The notes under the pieces were generated by a model. That model searched no databases and was not told where the DNA came from. It saw nothing but the letters and a program-made list of their open reading frames with translations. Shown here piece by piece: positions 39,699 through 51,310 of a stretch of DNA of 64,000 bases. A program made the position numbers and the translations under genes. This stretch comes from Apus apus (Eukaryota; Chordata; Aves; Apodiformes; Apodidae): contig NC_067289.1 of NCBI RefSeq assembly GCF_020740795.1, positions 24,664,608 to 24,728,607 on the forward strand, given 5' to 3'. Position 1 is the stretch's first letter, and every line of letters begins with the position of its first letter.

Positions 39699-40130
39699 TC
39701 ACACCCCCCGGTCCCCCGGCCCGTCCCCGAGGGGGCGGCGGGGGCCGCGTTGCGCCTCCTCGTAGCTGGGCAGGTGCTTCACCTCCTCGTAGCGAGGCAG
39801 CGGCGGCAGCTCCAGCGCCGGCCCGGGGAGCACGGCGGGACCCTCGGGCTCCCGCAGCGCGGCCGGGGGGCCGGGGGGGCCGTGCGGGGGGCGGCGGCGG
39901 GGCGGGGGGCGGCGGCGGGGCGCGGGGCAGGCGCGGCGGTGCAGGACGCAGCCCGCGGCTACCAGGGCCAGCAGGACGAGCAGGGCCGCCAGCCTCCGCG
40001 CCAGCCACCGCGCCCGCGGAAGCCAAGGGGGTCCCGCCGCTCCCCCGACCCCCGCAGCGGAGCCCGGCCCGACCCCGGCCCCGCCGCAGCCGTCCGGGCC
40101 GCAGGGCGCCGGCCCCCGCCCGCCCGCCAT
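39699..40130 (-). CDS. C3orf80: C3orf80 homologue, single-pass membrane protein with tandem LPxY motifs
   Basis: Single exon, 143 residues from ATG at 40130 to TGA at 39699. Residues 41-70 read RWLARRLAALLVLLALVAAG then CVLHRRACPA: a transmembrane helix at about 47-63 with a basic flank and Cys. After a Pro/Arg-rich linker comes LPRYEEVKHLPSYEEA (111-126). This tandem LPxYEE pair, the helix and the CP-PRR sequence match human C3orf80 as I remember it (about 247 residues, function unknown). LPxY motifs are ligands for WW domains, for example NEDD4-family ligases; that role is inferred. The protein is much shorter than the human one and its N-terminal part (Gly/Ala-rich, only Cys10 and Cys15) lacks the Cys-rich ectodomain and a clear signal peptide. 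An upstream in-frame ATG at 40283 lies beyond the TATA-like boxes, so I prefer 40130. The position, converging with IFT80, fits the human order. Confidence 0.82.
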   Translation of the reverse strand: MAGGRGPAPCGPDGCGGAGVGPGSAAGVGGAAGPPWLPRARWLARRLAALLVLLALVAAGCVLHRRACPAPRRRPPPRRRPPHGPPGPPAALREPEGPAVLPGPALELPPLPRYEEVKHLPSYEEAQRGPRRPLGDGPGDRGV

Positions 40131-40228
40131 CCCCCGCGGAAACCCTCCCGCCGTCCCGCAGCGCCCCGCGCACCTTCCGCGGAGCCGGCGGGGACGGGCT
40201 GGCACCCCCCGCCCCGCTCGCCGGCGGG

Positions 40229-40256
40229 TTTTATCCGCGCCCGGCCGGGGTTTTAT
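40229..40256 (-). promoter_or_regulatory. Two TATA-like ATAAAA boxes upstream of C3orf80
   Basis: On the minus strand GGATAAAACCC occurs twice, with ATAAAA at 40251-40256 and 40229-40234, 22 bases apart in otherwise GC-rich sequence. The nearer box is about 100 bases upstream of the ATG at 40130, suiting a start site around 40200. This is a motif-based inference. Confidence 0.45.
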
Positions 40257-40504
40257 CCCCGATGAAAAATCGATGGGGCCCATTTGGCGGCGGCTCAGGG
40301 GCTAATGGGACGGGGCGCACGGCCAGGCTCCCCCCCGGCCCGGCCTCCGGGCTCACCCGCGGGGGTCCCTGCCCCCCGGGCCTCCCGCCCGACGGGCCCC
40401 AGGGCTTAGCACGGAACCCAAACGTGTCATCCCCTGGCTGGGGACAGGATCCCTGCGGGTAAACTGGTACCCGAGGATGTGGGCATAAGCAGCACCCGGG
40501 GATG

Positions 40505-40850
40505 CAGGGATGACCCTGGGGATGCAGGGATGTGTGGTAGCAAGGATTCAGGAATGAGCAGTACCCAGGGATGCAGGGATGAACGTGGGGATGCAGGGAT
40601 GGACCTGGGGATGCAGGGATGTGTGGTAGCAAGGATTCAGGAATGAGCAGTACCCAGGGATGTAGGGATGAACCTGGGGATGCAGGGATGGACCTGGGGA
40701 TGCAGGGATGTGTGGTACCAAGGATTCAGGAATGAGCAGTACCCAGGGATGTAGGGATGAACCTGGGGATGCAGGGATGAACCTGGGGATGCAGAGATGT
40801 GTGGTACCAAGGATTCAGGAATGAGCAGTACAGGGATGAATCTACCACTG
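40505..40850. repeat. 89-bp minisatellite, four copies
   Basis: The marker GGATTCAGGAATGAGCAGTA starts at 40544, 40633, 40722 and 40811, an exact 89-bp period. Within each unit are smaller GGGATGCAGGGATG steps (roughly 17-18 bp), so the array is nested. Copies differ at only a few bases, indicating recent homogenisation. It lies about 250 bases upstream of the C3orf80 TATA-like boxes. Confidence 0.95.
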
Positions 40851-40859
40851 ATTTTTCCA

Positions 40860-43800
40860 CTTAAAAAAGGGCAGCTGCAGTGTTGGAAAGGGCAGTGACA
40901 GGCTGGTTCCCAGCTCCCTGGTGCCTGGGCAAGGCACAAGTGAGGATGAGTTCTTCATTCTTTTATTGTTGGGGGTTTTTTTATTCTTACCTTTAAGGTT
41001 TTACACCCTTTCACCTCTTGGCAAGGCCAAGGAGGTCCCTGTGTGGCCCAGCAGTGACCATTGCCCACACTTCTGGGGACCCAACCCGTGATTTTATTCA
41101 GCCTCTGTAACTGCAGCCCCTTGTTTGCTGCTTACAACCCCCCTCAGGCAGCTGAGAGGAGAGGGAGGTCTGACCTAACCATGGAAAAACTTAGTCATAT
41201 GAAAAGTGGCAAGAAGTGACCCGTGCCTTTCTGCTTGGTTTCCTTTGAGGTGACCACACCAAATCTGCTGCCTGGCAGCTAAGCCACCACGTGTCCTGTT
41301 TACTTGACCTGCCATGATCTCCTTGCTGATCTCGGTGATGCTCCTCCTGCCATTCCTACATCTGGGTAACTCACACCTGCCTGGTCCAGATTTTGTGGTG
41401 CTCAGGAGCAAAAGATGGGAAGACAAGATTCCCAGCAGCGATGCAGTGCTGGGCAGAGTGTGTGTAAAAATAATCTGAAAGAAAGGAGGGGGCAGGGAGG
41501 GGGGCTGGGCTTCTGGCAGACAGGGAGAAACCACAGCTTGTTTTCTCTATCTTCAGGGGTTTGTCCTGTGTATGTTTCCTCACTTTATGGGTGTTTCTCC
41601 CTGCAGGAGGGCACTGGAGTGGGGAACTGAGGGAAAGATGGGCTTCAGGCACAGAGCCAAGGCAGGAGGGTGGCAGAAGAGGGGCACAGCTCCAGCCTCA
41701 GTTATTTTAGGACCCACCAGCACCAGCTCGGCCACCCCACATGAGGGGGTGGCCATGGGGACCCTGGTCCTGGGCCCTGGGGATGTGTCCCAGCCTGCAG
41801 CAGCCCAGACCAGGGGTGCTGAGCAGCAGCAGCAGCTCCCTGTGCTTGGGGGCTGCGTTTGCTCCAGACTCTTGATAATAACCAAGGTGACTTTTTTTTT
41901 ATGGTGAGTAAACAGCAGAGTGCCCGGCGCAGCCTAACGATCCTTTGATAGAGCTCTGTGTTTTAACAACACTTCTGATAAACTGTAACCACCATCCGAG
42001 CGCTATGAAATATTAAAGCCTGTTGATAGCTCATTAAAGGCAACATTTGGGCTGGCCCTCCAGCCAGTGCTGGGCTTTGCTCAGCCTGCCCAAGTGGCTG
42101 GGGACGAGCTCTGAGCCCCGTCAGGCCAGGAGGACCCTGGCTGGAGGGAGCAGGGCACTGCCATAGCATGAAGAATTAAGGATTGAAATCCTGCTGTGCA
42201 GCTACGCTCACTCCAGCTGCCTCAGCTGCTGCAGCCCCAGGGCTGGCTTGGGAAACTGCAGCAGTGATGGCCCCGGGGGTCAGAGTGGTGCCTGCAGCCA
42301 CCCTGGGGCAGCTGTGGGTGCAGATACTGCATCCTCTGTGGGTTTGGGGGGCTCGGGGGGCTTGCATTGGTGTAGCTGGGCCAGCTGCTGGTGGGAATGT
42401 ATGGAGAGCATCTGCTGTGGGTTCCTGTGTGGGTGGGGTGGGCAGGCATGGCTAATTGGTTGGTCAGGAGTAATTGGTGTCACCAATGGGAGCAATGAAG
42501 CCATAGGCAGCTGCAGCCACTAACGGGGGTGAGGGAGAGGAGATATTTGAAAGTGTGGCCCCTTTGCTGAGGGTCAGTGGGGTGCTGGGACTGCTTGCCA
42601 GCTCCCTGGGGTGGCAAGAGAGGGGGTAGGGGGACTTCACCCCAGAAGGGGCCCCATTATGGGGCAGGGAGCTGGATCACTGAGCTTGTCTTGCTGGGGA
42701 AGCAACAGCACCAGGGCAGGGAAAACTGGGATGCAGCAGCTCCCTGCAGGGTCCCTGGGGTTAGCAGCCCTCCCCTCTGCTCCTCCACATGCAGGACCTT
42801 GAAATGGGAAGATCAGCACCTACCACAGACTCAAGCCATGGTCCAGCTGGGAGAGTGAGAAGGTTCCTGATGCTCGAGGTGAGGATGGAGGCTCATGTGG
42901 GGGCCAGATGTAATGATTTGCCACATCTGGGGGGGCTGGGCAGGGCTGGTGATGGGGAGATGTGCTGGGTCCTGCTGACAGGGGTGTGTGTTTCAGAGCT
43001 GCTACTCAGGCTTGGCACAGCAAGGCAGCCAGGGGAGTCTGGGGTCCAAACCTCATCATCTGCCTTGTAATTCTCTTAAACAAGCCTACAGACAATTAAT
43101 TACAGCTCTATTAAAGCTCAAAATCAACAGTTTGGACCTTCATACTGATCCATAGTGCCAAAAGCTTCTGGCAAATCAATGCCATCAGGTACTGGAGAGT
43201 GGCAAGTGTCCCTGTGCACCTGGGCAGTCCCAGGATGCTCCCAGAGGTTTCTTCCTGATAAATCAAAACTTCCTTGTCTTTTTTCCCAGGTGACTGATTC
43301 TTTGAATGCCAGGCTTGTGTTTTTGACAGGGATGGGAGTGCAATAAGAAAGCAAAGCCTTGTTTCTATTAGCAGCAGCATCACTCGTAGGCAGCTCAAGA
43401 TGTTTCCCACATCACCAGGATCTCTCTCACTGTTGGAAGAGAAATAGAACTATGGACAAGATGGCTCAGAAGTGTGACAGAAGTAGTCTTGAATACAATC
43501 AGGTAGCTGTAATATCCATTATTTTAATTGCATGTCCACAGATGCTTCCATCACTTAACCTTTGGCAACCAGGGCCTCTTCAAATGTCAAAAAAGCTAAA
43601 TAAGACCCTGGTGGCCACTCTTGAAAGTGAGAGTAACAAACCAGGCACAGGCATGGTGGCACTCCATGGTTCCTTACCCCACCACCCACATCAGGGTCCT
43701 CCCATCCCACCACCCTACCCCTGCCACCACCTGGGTGTGGCCCTGAGCTCTCATCCAGAGCCTACTGGGTCAGTGCCAGGGGAAAGAGAAACAGTTTTCT

Positions 43801-46600
43801 GGGAAAATACCTGAAGGTGGGGAGCAAAAGACAGGACATGTTGTCACAGGTGTTAGTTTCCCAGAAAAAAAAAAAAAAAAAAAAAAAGCTGGCATGAATT
43901 TGGTTGTGAGAATTCCTGCCTGAATGTTCTTTTATTAACTTATATGTATTTATTAATCTGTATTTTTAAATGCTAAAGCAGAATATGAGCAAAAGAGGAG
44001 TCTTTCCCCCCACGCAGCCAGCTCAAACACTGCTGAAGGGGGAAAGTCTTGCCCATCTAAATGGCTATTTTATTCCCTGCTGTTTCCTCCTCCTCCTCTG
44101 GATGCTCATCAGGACCTTTGTGACAGCCCGGGGTGGTCAGGGCTGCTCCCCAGTGCTGTCCCCCAGCCTGTGAGCACCTTTTTGTGCCCCCCTGCACATG
44201 AGCACTGGGGCTGCACCAGCAGAACATGAATAAATCATCATTAGCTGCTGCATTGTCCCCCCCCATCCCCAAATCTGCTCTTTTTACAAGCTGTGAGAAA
44301 CCCACTTTGGCTGCCTGGAGTCTCAGGGAAAAACTCTTGGGCTGCCGAGAAGTTTCTGGGAAGGAGCTTTAGAAGTTGGTTTTCTCCAGTTTTGCTGGGG
44401 ATGGACAATTATTGATCCTGCAAATGACCCCTGCAGAAATACATCGATCCCTTTGGAGCAGCAGATCATTAAATACTTGACTTCCAGATCTTTCAAGCAG
44501 TGCCAAAGTGCTGACCTGGCAAAAGAATTATTTTTTAGTGTATGTAATTGTCCCTGCATTTGTGTAACTCTCAACTCTCCCCCGTGGGAGCCTCATACCT
44601 AAAATGTTCCTTGTACAGTGGTGCTTCACATCTGCATTTCCTTTTCTCTTCTGTTTTTCCCCAGACTTGGGAAAACTAATTGGAAAAAAACAACATAATG
44701 AAGCTGAAGTTTCTCTTTCTGGGCAAGACTGGGAGTTTCACGTGAGGTGAGCAGTGTTTTGTAGCAGGAGCTATCCCAGGGGTCCCTGGAGGGAAGCACA
44801 GTTTTGGATGGCAACCTGGATGGTAGGTGGCAGTGAGGTTTAAACCTTGCAATGACATTGCAATATGCAGTAGACCCAAACCTTGCCATTGTTGAGGCTT
44901 TTATAGGAATGATGGAGCAAATTGCTGCTGGGTTGGAGGATGTGCAGACACTTCACGATGCACTTTAGTCCCTGTTACACAAAATTCCTCTTCCTGGTCC
45001 CTTCACCTGTAAATGTGGTGTGGGAGGGTGATGCTTTGGGTGGATGGAGGCTGTGGGGGGGGGATTTGCTCTTGTCCAAGAGGGGTAAAACCTCCCCTCG
45101 GAGCAGCAGCTCTATCAGGAGCAAAAACTACCCAGTTCTTCACATTTCTGTAAAAGCTGCTGAAGTTCTTAAGCTGCCCACGGGCAGGGAGCTCGGAGCC
45201 CTGCTCAGGGAAGAGCTCCACGTTGCTGGAATTAGACACACAGAGCTGAGATCTGTTGCTCCACATTTTTCGAGCACATCTGTAACTGCAATAAGGCTTA
45301 AGAAACAAGAAGATGACTCTGCATATGTGAGGAAAAAAAAAAAAAAAAGAGCAATTACCTCACGGCTCAGAAATCTCAACTGCCAGCAAATATTTGCTGT
45401 TAGACTATTAAAAACCAGAGAAAGTGAGAGAGGGGGGCTGAGGCACCCTGCACGACTCCCTGGCTAGGTCAGTTGTGTTAACAATTTAGGATGCTCTCCA
45501 GAAATGAAATGTATTTGCTTCAAATGAGGAAAAGGTGGAAGTATTGCCTGGCTGTGGTGTGGGCACCAAGCGAGTTGTCAGGCCTCCCTGGGTCCATGTT
45601 GCAGTGAACATATTCCGTTCCTACTAAAACCAAGCATTTGAAAGATTGGCTCATGCTAGTTCTCCCCTTGCAATTAGGATTTGACAACTTTGACATTGTG
45701 GAAAGGAAAACTCATCCAGTGAGTTTTGGCTGAGGCTTTTAGTGTTACAGATAATGAACATCTCATAGAACACTCGCATAACAAGGTTGCTCGGATAATA
45801 AGGGTGATCAGCTCTTTTTCTCCTGAATCAAGTGATAATAATTTATAAAAACGATTCCAGGATTATAACCTTGATCCAACACCATCCTGAAGCCTGTGTT
45901 GACTTTGAAGCCCCCGATGGCAGTGAGACCCCCTGGGAGAGCAGGGAAGGAGGCTGGATGCCCACGGGTGGTTGTATCAGCAGCTGAAATGTATTAAAAT
46001 GCAGAAACAACTGGGAGGCGATAAAGAACAATTTGTCACAGTTGGAAGGATCGCTGCAGTGGTCTGGAGTAACCAAAAAGCTATTTTTAAATTTTCAGTA
46101 TTTATTTGTTTGTTTATTTATTTATTTTCTACAGGGGGCAACATTTTTCCAAGCCGCGGCCCTCGTTAGTCACGCCGTCTCTCCAGAGGCTGCCATGATC
46201 CAGCCATCAATTTCTGAGATGATTTCATCTCACTGTTATTTACAACGTAGCCCAAAAGCTCAGCCTCTTCCTATTATTTGTGGTTAAATATAGCAACGGA
46301 TTCTTTCCCATTCCTTTTTCTCTTGGAGCAGTTTTTTTTTCTTTTTCCTTTTCTGCCACCCACACGACTCACATGAGTCAGAAGGCACATGAAGGAGCAG
46401 TTCCCAGCTGGCCAGGCCCTCTCCGGATGCCTTGGAGCATCCTGAGCTCACCCTGAGCATCAGGAGGTGAAATCACATCTGTCTGCTCACAACCAGGGCA
46501 CAGCCCGGGGTGCTCTCCCCTCAGCCCTGGGAGGTGCCTCATCCCATGCCCAGGGGTCACCCCGGGCCCATCCTGGCTGCTCTTCTGCCATCCAGGTGGG
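40860..46600. other. Unannotated spacer with AT-rich unique islands
   Basis: No coding exon recognised. Against a G-rich background several AT-rich islands dense in homeodomain-like TAATTA or ATTAAA cores stand out, for example 41930-42050, 43075-43160, 44400-44540 and 45640-45860. They read like conserved regulatory elements, but conservation cannot be judged here. A run of 23 A lies near 43866-43888 without an AATAAA close upstream. Confidence 0.35.
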
Positions 46601-46602
46601 AA

Positions 46603-46831
46603 TTTCACAGAATCACAAAATCCTTCTAGTTGGAAAAGGCCATTAAGATCATGGAGTCCAACTATAACCTAACTTCACCAATGATTAACCTAACTCTGCC
46701 AATCATTTACCAGACTCTACCACGTCTGATGCTTAAACCATGTCTCTCAGCACCACATCTACACAGCTTTTAACTACCTTCAGGGATGGTGACTCCACCA
46801 CCTCCCTGGGCAGCCTGGGCCAATCTTCTAC
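46603..46831 (-). repeat. CR1 LINE 3' end, reverse orientation
   Basis: Starts TTCACAGAATCACAAAATCC, continues AAGATCATGGAGTCCAACTA, the CACCACATCTACACAGC block and GGGATGGTGACTCCACCACC. Contains a short internal duplication (ACCTAACT...CCAAT). Confidence 0.9.
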
Positions 46832-47199
46832 TAACCCAATTTCAGGTGGTCCCAGTTTTTGTGCAGCCCATCCCAAGGATCAGGGGTCACTAAGAGCAGG
46901 GCAGTGCTCTGGGCGTGGGGAGCAAGCACCCCCTTGCTGAGAACCTTCTCCCTTTCCCCCTCTTGCTCTTCCCTTCTTTCTGAAGACACTAATTTTACTA
47001 AACTGTACATTTCCCACAGCAGCTTTGTCGGCACCAGCCTGAATTCCCTGGACCTCCCTCCATGCCGGGGGGAGATGCTGCAGCTGGAGGATTTTGCGGG
47101 GAATTTTGCTCCCGGAGGAGGGAGCAGCAGGTCAGTACCTCGGTAAAAAAGTGAAAAAAAAAAAAAGGGGGGAGGAACAAAACCCTGCTGGCTGCTTTC

Positions 47200-47520
47200 C
47201 TGGGATGCCAGCCGTTCCCGGGCAGGGCATCCTGCCTGCACGAAGGGATGCAGCCCCCTGCGCATCCCTCGGGAGAAGCAGGAGAGAGAGGGATGAGGAT
47301 GCTGAGGGTGGAGGGGACGGGGCAGCGCGGGGGCGGCCGCCGCGGGGGGAGGACAAAGGGCCAGGGGAGGTTTGTCCCTGCTATTTTTAACCGCGACGTT
47401 TACACGCCGTAAATAACCGCGGCGGGCTCGGGGGCGGCGCGGCCAACAGGAAGGACCCGGCGTGGCCCCTTCCCCCGGGTCCTGGCCCGGGGGGTCCTTC
47501 AGCAGGTCCCGTTTCGGCAG
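47200..47520. promoter_or_regulatory. CpG-rich island without a recognised gene
   Basis: Clustered CpG (GGGGCGGCCGCCGCGGGG region, GGGGGCGGCGCGGCC) surrounds AGGACAAAGGGCC, CTATTTTTAA (fits the MEF2 consensus) and a block reading GTTTACACGCCGTAAATAAC. No open frame with believable protein follows on either strand. It may be a distal element or the promoter of a non-coding transcript. Confidence 0.4.
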
Positions 47521-49664
47521 CCCACACGCCGGGGGTTGGGGGGGCTGGGGGTGAAAGGGCAAATATTCCGTGTTGGGAAAGGGGGTGCGTGGGTCCCGTC
47601 GAGCTGAAAGAGCAGATTTGCTGCTTCCTCCCCATCCCTGAGCCAGCCCCGGCTTTGGCACAGCCTGGATTAAGCAGGTTGGTCGTGTCTGGGGGAGCTG
47701 ACAGGTCTGAAAGTCAGGATTAAGCTATGGAAGATGCCTCCCCGTGTTGCTGTTGAGAAAAAACACACAAAACAAACAGCCCTCTGTGCTGTCTCCCAAG
47801 GCCACAAAGCTCAGGGATGTGGGGATGCTGAGCTCCAGCACGAATGTGGGGCAGGGCTGTGGGGGGGCAGGGGCTGCAGGGCTGGGCTGGGGGCTGGGTG
47901 ACAGCCTCAGCCCCCCCATCCCCCAGGAATCGACCAAACCAAACAAAAAATGAAAAAAGGAAAAAGCAAAACAATAATAAAAAAAAATAATCTGAAGTGA
48001 CTCCTGGTGGAGCACAAGGCCATGGGTATCAGCATCTCCAGGAGGATTCTCCAGAGCTGGTAGATACCAGAGAGGTGATGTCAGTGGCTAGTTCTCCAAG
48101 GACTGAATTAGTTAAATTGCTTTTTCTTCTTTCACCACCTCCAGGATAGTAAATCAGCACAAATGTATTAGTCCTGCCAGCAGTTGGGTAGCTCCAGGTA
48201 AAGGCCTTGGGTGATTGTTCCCATCCCCAGTGCCCACTGGTCCTTTGCCTGCTGGGACCTGTGGGTCTGGGTGCAATTTGTGATGGGATTTACCAGCCCC
48301 AGCCTGGTGGGGTTGCCACTGTCTGTTTGTGAGATAATTAACTCACGGCCTTTTTAGAGCCATTAGTTAATGACTCTGCTATCGATTTGCTCTCTGACTG
48401 GGATGCTGCTGAAATCCCAACTGAATTTCCAGTGCTGTCTTGCCTGGTGATGCTAACGGGTGTCTCACCAGTTTGGACCTGCTGGATGGCACTGGTCACC
48501 CCAGCTCCCACCAGCACAAACAATTCCAAGGCAGCTCAGACTCTTGGTGTGCCCAACAGCCACCAAAAAGCCAAAGCCCTGGTAGCACAGGACCTGCTGG
48601 GAACATCTCCAAGGGCTTCCTGGGCCGTTTCTGGCTCGGGTTGTGGCTTAAGAAAAATACAGCGAGGTGAAGTCTTTGTATCCCAGGTTTCCCTGCCAAG
48701 GATTTCCCCACTCCACCTGCCCCTAGACAGCACAAGAGATTCATTTTTTTCATAAATAGACTCAAGTATATGTAAGGAACAAGATTTTCAGTGAGTAATA
48801 AAGTTTAGCATAAAACGTGTTTGATGGTCTCCAGGCAGGCTGGAATTGCTCTACTTATTTTGGTGGGAAGAAGGTTTGGGTTTTGGTTTTTTTTTTCTGG
48901 CTCTGTTAGAGGTTTAGTCCTTGCTTGGCAAAGCCACTCATGTTGGATTCCTCCTGTGCCAACAGCGTTGCAGCACTGAGACCTGAATTTCATCTGCTCA
49001 GGTGGTGGAACATGGGAAGTTCTTAATTCTGAGCACACTGGATAACTTTCCCAAATCCCAGGGGTTTAAAGTGTTTTTGACAGCTAAACAGGTTTGATTT
49101 TTTTGCAAGTTAATCTGATTTTTAAAAAGAGATTAAACATGTTAAGACTCTAAGCCCAGAGCATCCCCTTCCTGTGCTGGGCATCGTGCCTCAGTAGGTG
49201 CTTCAGTGCAGAAGTTCTGAGGCCTCTTGCAATTCCTGTCATCTCCCAGGGATCCAGGATGAGGACACAAGGTAGAGCAGAATGGAGTAAACCCAGTAAA
49301 TATCCAGTAAAAAGGGGTGGCACAGTGACAAGACAGAGGTGCTCCCCAGTTTCTGAGTAGCAGGAACTCCAGCAGCACAATTCTGGCCTTTCCACCTTGA
49401 AGGAGAAGATGGCTGTTTGCAATTACTGCTCCAAGCGATGACACAACCTCACAAGTGGTGATATATGTGTGATGCTTTCATTTACAGCTTCCAGACAAAA
49501 GCCTGTCTGCAGAGAAGTTAGTGGAAATTAAAACCAGCTAATGCCTGTATATTATACAAAGGCCTGGACACAATTATGAAATCAGAAATAAAGCAGGACA
49601 CAGATGGAGGGAGGTGTTGGGATCCACCCCCTGGTGACTAAGGTTGGGGTTTTTGAGCTAAAAT

Positions 49665-49812
49665 GTGTGGCTGCCCCCTCCCTGGAGGTGCTCAAGGTTG
49701 GATGAGGCTTGTGCAGCCTGGTCTGGTGGGAGGTGTCCCTGCTCATGGCAGGGAGGTTGGAACCTGATGATCTTTAAGGTCCTTTCCAGCCTTAACCCTT
49801 CCGTGATTCTGT
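49665..49812 (+). repeat. CR1 LINE 3' end
   Basis: GGTTGGATGAGGCTTGTGCA, GGTGGGAGGTGTCCCTGCTC and GATGATCTTTAAGGTCCTTT, followed by a single decayed terminal repeat (CCGTGATTCTG). Confidence 0.9.
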
Positions 49813-50579
49813 ATTTGTCATGGCTGTAACGGGTCACCTCTCCCGGGGTTCCCTGCTTATCATTTTGAGGGGAAACACTCATTTTCTCATTGCTGCCTCC
49901 TCAAACTCTGTGGTGGCCCTTTATATCTATGTTACTGCCTGGGCTAACCCTGCAAGTCTGTATTTCCTCTCTCCACTCTGGCTTCCCTCCTTGCTCAGCT
50001 GACCTGCCCTTCCTCTGTCCTTCCCATCTGCACCAGAGGTTTTGTCTGTCCCTTCCTCTGCATCCAGCAATTCCCTTTGGTTTCCTTCCTCCCTTTTCCT
50101 GGCTCAGAGTCCTCTCTCCTTACTTGCTCTTCTACTACAAGGAGCAGCCAGCCCCTGCTTTTTATTAAAAAAACAACGAACAACACAAGCCCAACCAAGC
50201 CTACACCCAAAGTTGCAAAAAGACTTCTAAGCACCTTTGGGTTTGTTTCCAAGTGGGCACTGGCTGCACTGGGACCTGGTGCTTGTGGAGCCAGGTCACC
50301 AAGGGTTGTGCTTTTCAACTGGTATGATTTTAACTACAAGAAGAAGAAAAAGCTCCCCAAAGGTCCAGCTGTCAAAAAGGTGAGCGTGAGATTGATGGAT
50401 GTGTCTGGGTGGTTTATGCACATGAGTAAGGTCTGGAATCGCAAAATCCAGAGCCGGGACTGGATGAAGAGCTGCGCCTGCAGCCCCCACCTGGCTCTGC
50501 ATCACCCTGTTGCGTTGGGAACTGCCGGAACGACGCGGCAGGAGGTCGGAGGACTTTCCAACCAGCCCTTCGTGCCTTT

Positions 50580-51000
50580 AGGATGCGATTGACGCCCCCG
50601 CCCCCCCAGTTTAGCGGCAGCCGCGCGCTGGCGGCCTCGTCACGCCGCCTCCCCCGCAGCCAGACATCAGCTTCATTATCTTATTATTGCTAATTATCAT
50701 TGCTGCTGTTTGGGAAGCGAACCTCTTTCACCGCCCCCCCGAGGAGCGGGCCGGGCTGCTGAGGAGGGCAGGGCCGGGGAGCAGAGGCGGGCGCGGGGCG
50801 GTCCGCGGGCGCGGAGCATCCGCGGGGCCGGGGAGCTGTTGCCATCTGCAGGCGGCTTCGCCTCGCTGCTGCCGGGGATGGGCTTGAGGAGAGCAGCCGA
50901 GATGGCTGGTGTGGCTCGGGGAGCAGTCCCCGGAAAGGGGCCAAGGGCACCCACCCCTTCGGAGCCCCATCGCAAAGCCGCCAGGCAAAGCTGATGAGCC
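50580..51000. promoter_or_regulatory. CpG island with an AT-rich homeodomain-like core
   Basis: GC-rich flanks enclose a roughly 45-base AT-rich core at about 50668-50708, with TTATTATTGCTAATTATCAT in it. No coding exon with supported splice sites was found. Several open frames pass through both strands, but this is expected from the low stop-codon density of GC-rich DNA. Confidence 0.4.
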
Positions 51001-51042
51001 CCGCTGCCCTAATGAGCAGGCACGGCAGGAGCCCGCTCCTCT

Positions 51043-51310
51043 TAGAACCGTGAATCGTTTGGGTTGGAAAAGACTTTTAACATCATCTAGTCCAACTGTT
51101 CCCCCAGCCCTGCCCAGGCCACCACTGCCCCATGTCCCTCAGCACCACATCTCCAGGGCTTGGAAACCTCTCCAGGGATGGGGACTCCCCCCTGCCCTGG
51201 GCAGCCTGGGCCAGGGCCTGACAGCCCTTTGGGAAATAAATTATTCCTAATATAAAATCTAATCCTCCTCTGGGCAACTTGAGGCTGTTTCCCCTCGTTC
51301 TATCACTTTT
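51043..51310 (-). repeat. CR1 LINE 3' end, reverse orientation
   Basis: AGAACCGTGAATCGTTTGGG, then TCTAGTCCAACTG, the CTCAGCACCACATCTCCAGG block, GCAGCCTGGGCCAGGGCCTG and a decayed AAATAAATTATTCCTAATAT segment correspond to successive parts of CR1 read backwards. Confidence 0.9.

Larger units (their letters stand above)
39600..40440. promoter_or_regulatory. CpG island covering C3orf80
   Basis: Dense CpG and GC-rich runs span the coding exon and its promoter side. This contrasts sharply with the AT-rich IFT80 introns. Confidence 0.8.

Noticed and set aside
39022..40173. 383-codon open frame on the minus strand overlapping C3orf80
   Set aside because: Low-complexity Gly/Arg/Ala/Pro translation produced by GC-rich DNA and the 25-bp repeat; it overlaps the recognised C3orf80 frame.
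39273..40265. 330-codon open frame on the plus strand over the same CpG island
   Set aside because: Mirror artefact of the GC-rich exon; no recognisable protein.
40131..40283. N-terminal extension of C3orf80 to the in-frame ATG at 40283
   Set aside because: It would place the start upstream of both ATAAAA boxes and adds an Arg-rich sequence unlike a signal peptide. Not fully excluded.
43866..43888. Run of 23 A as a possible retrocopy tail
   Set aside because: No polyadenylation signal or coding-like sequence just upstream; probably a simple A-tract.
46831..47661. 276-codon minus-strand open frame
   Set aside because: Pro/Arg-rich translation across a CR1 edge and a CpG-rich island; no domain, no splice support.
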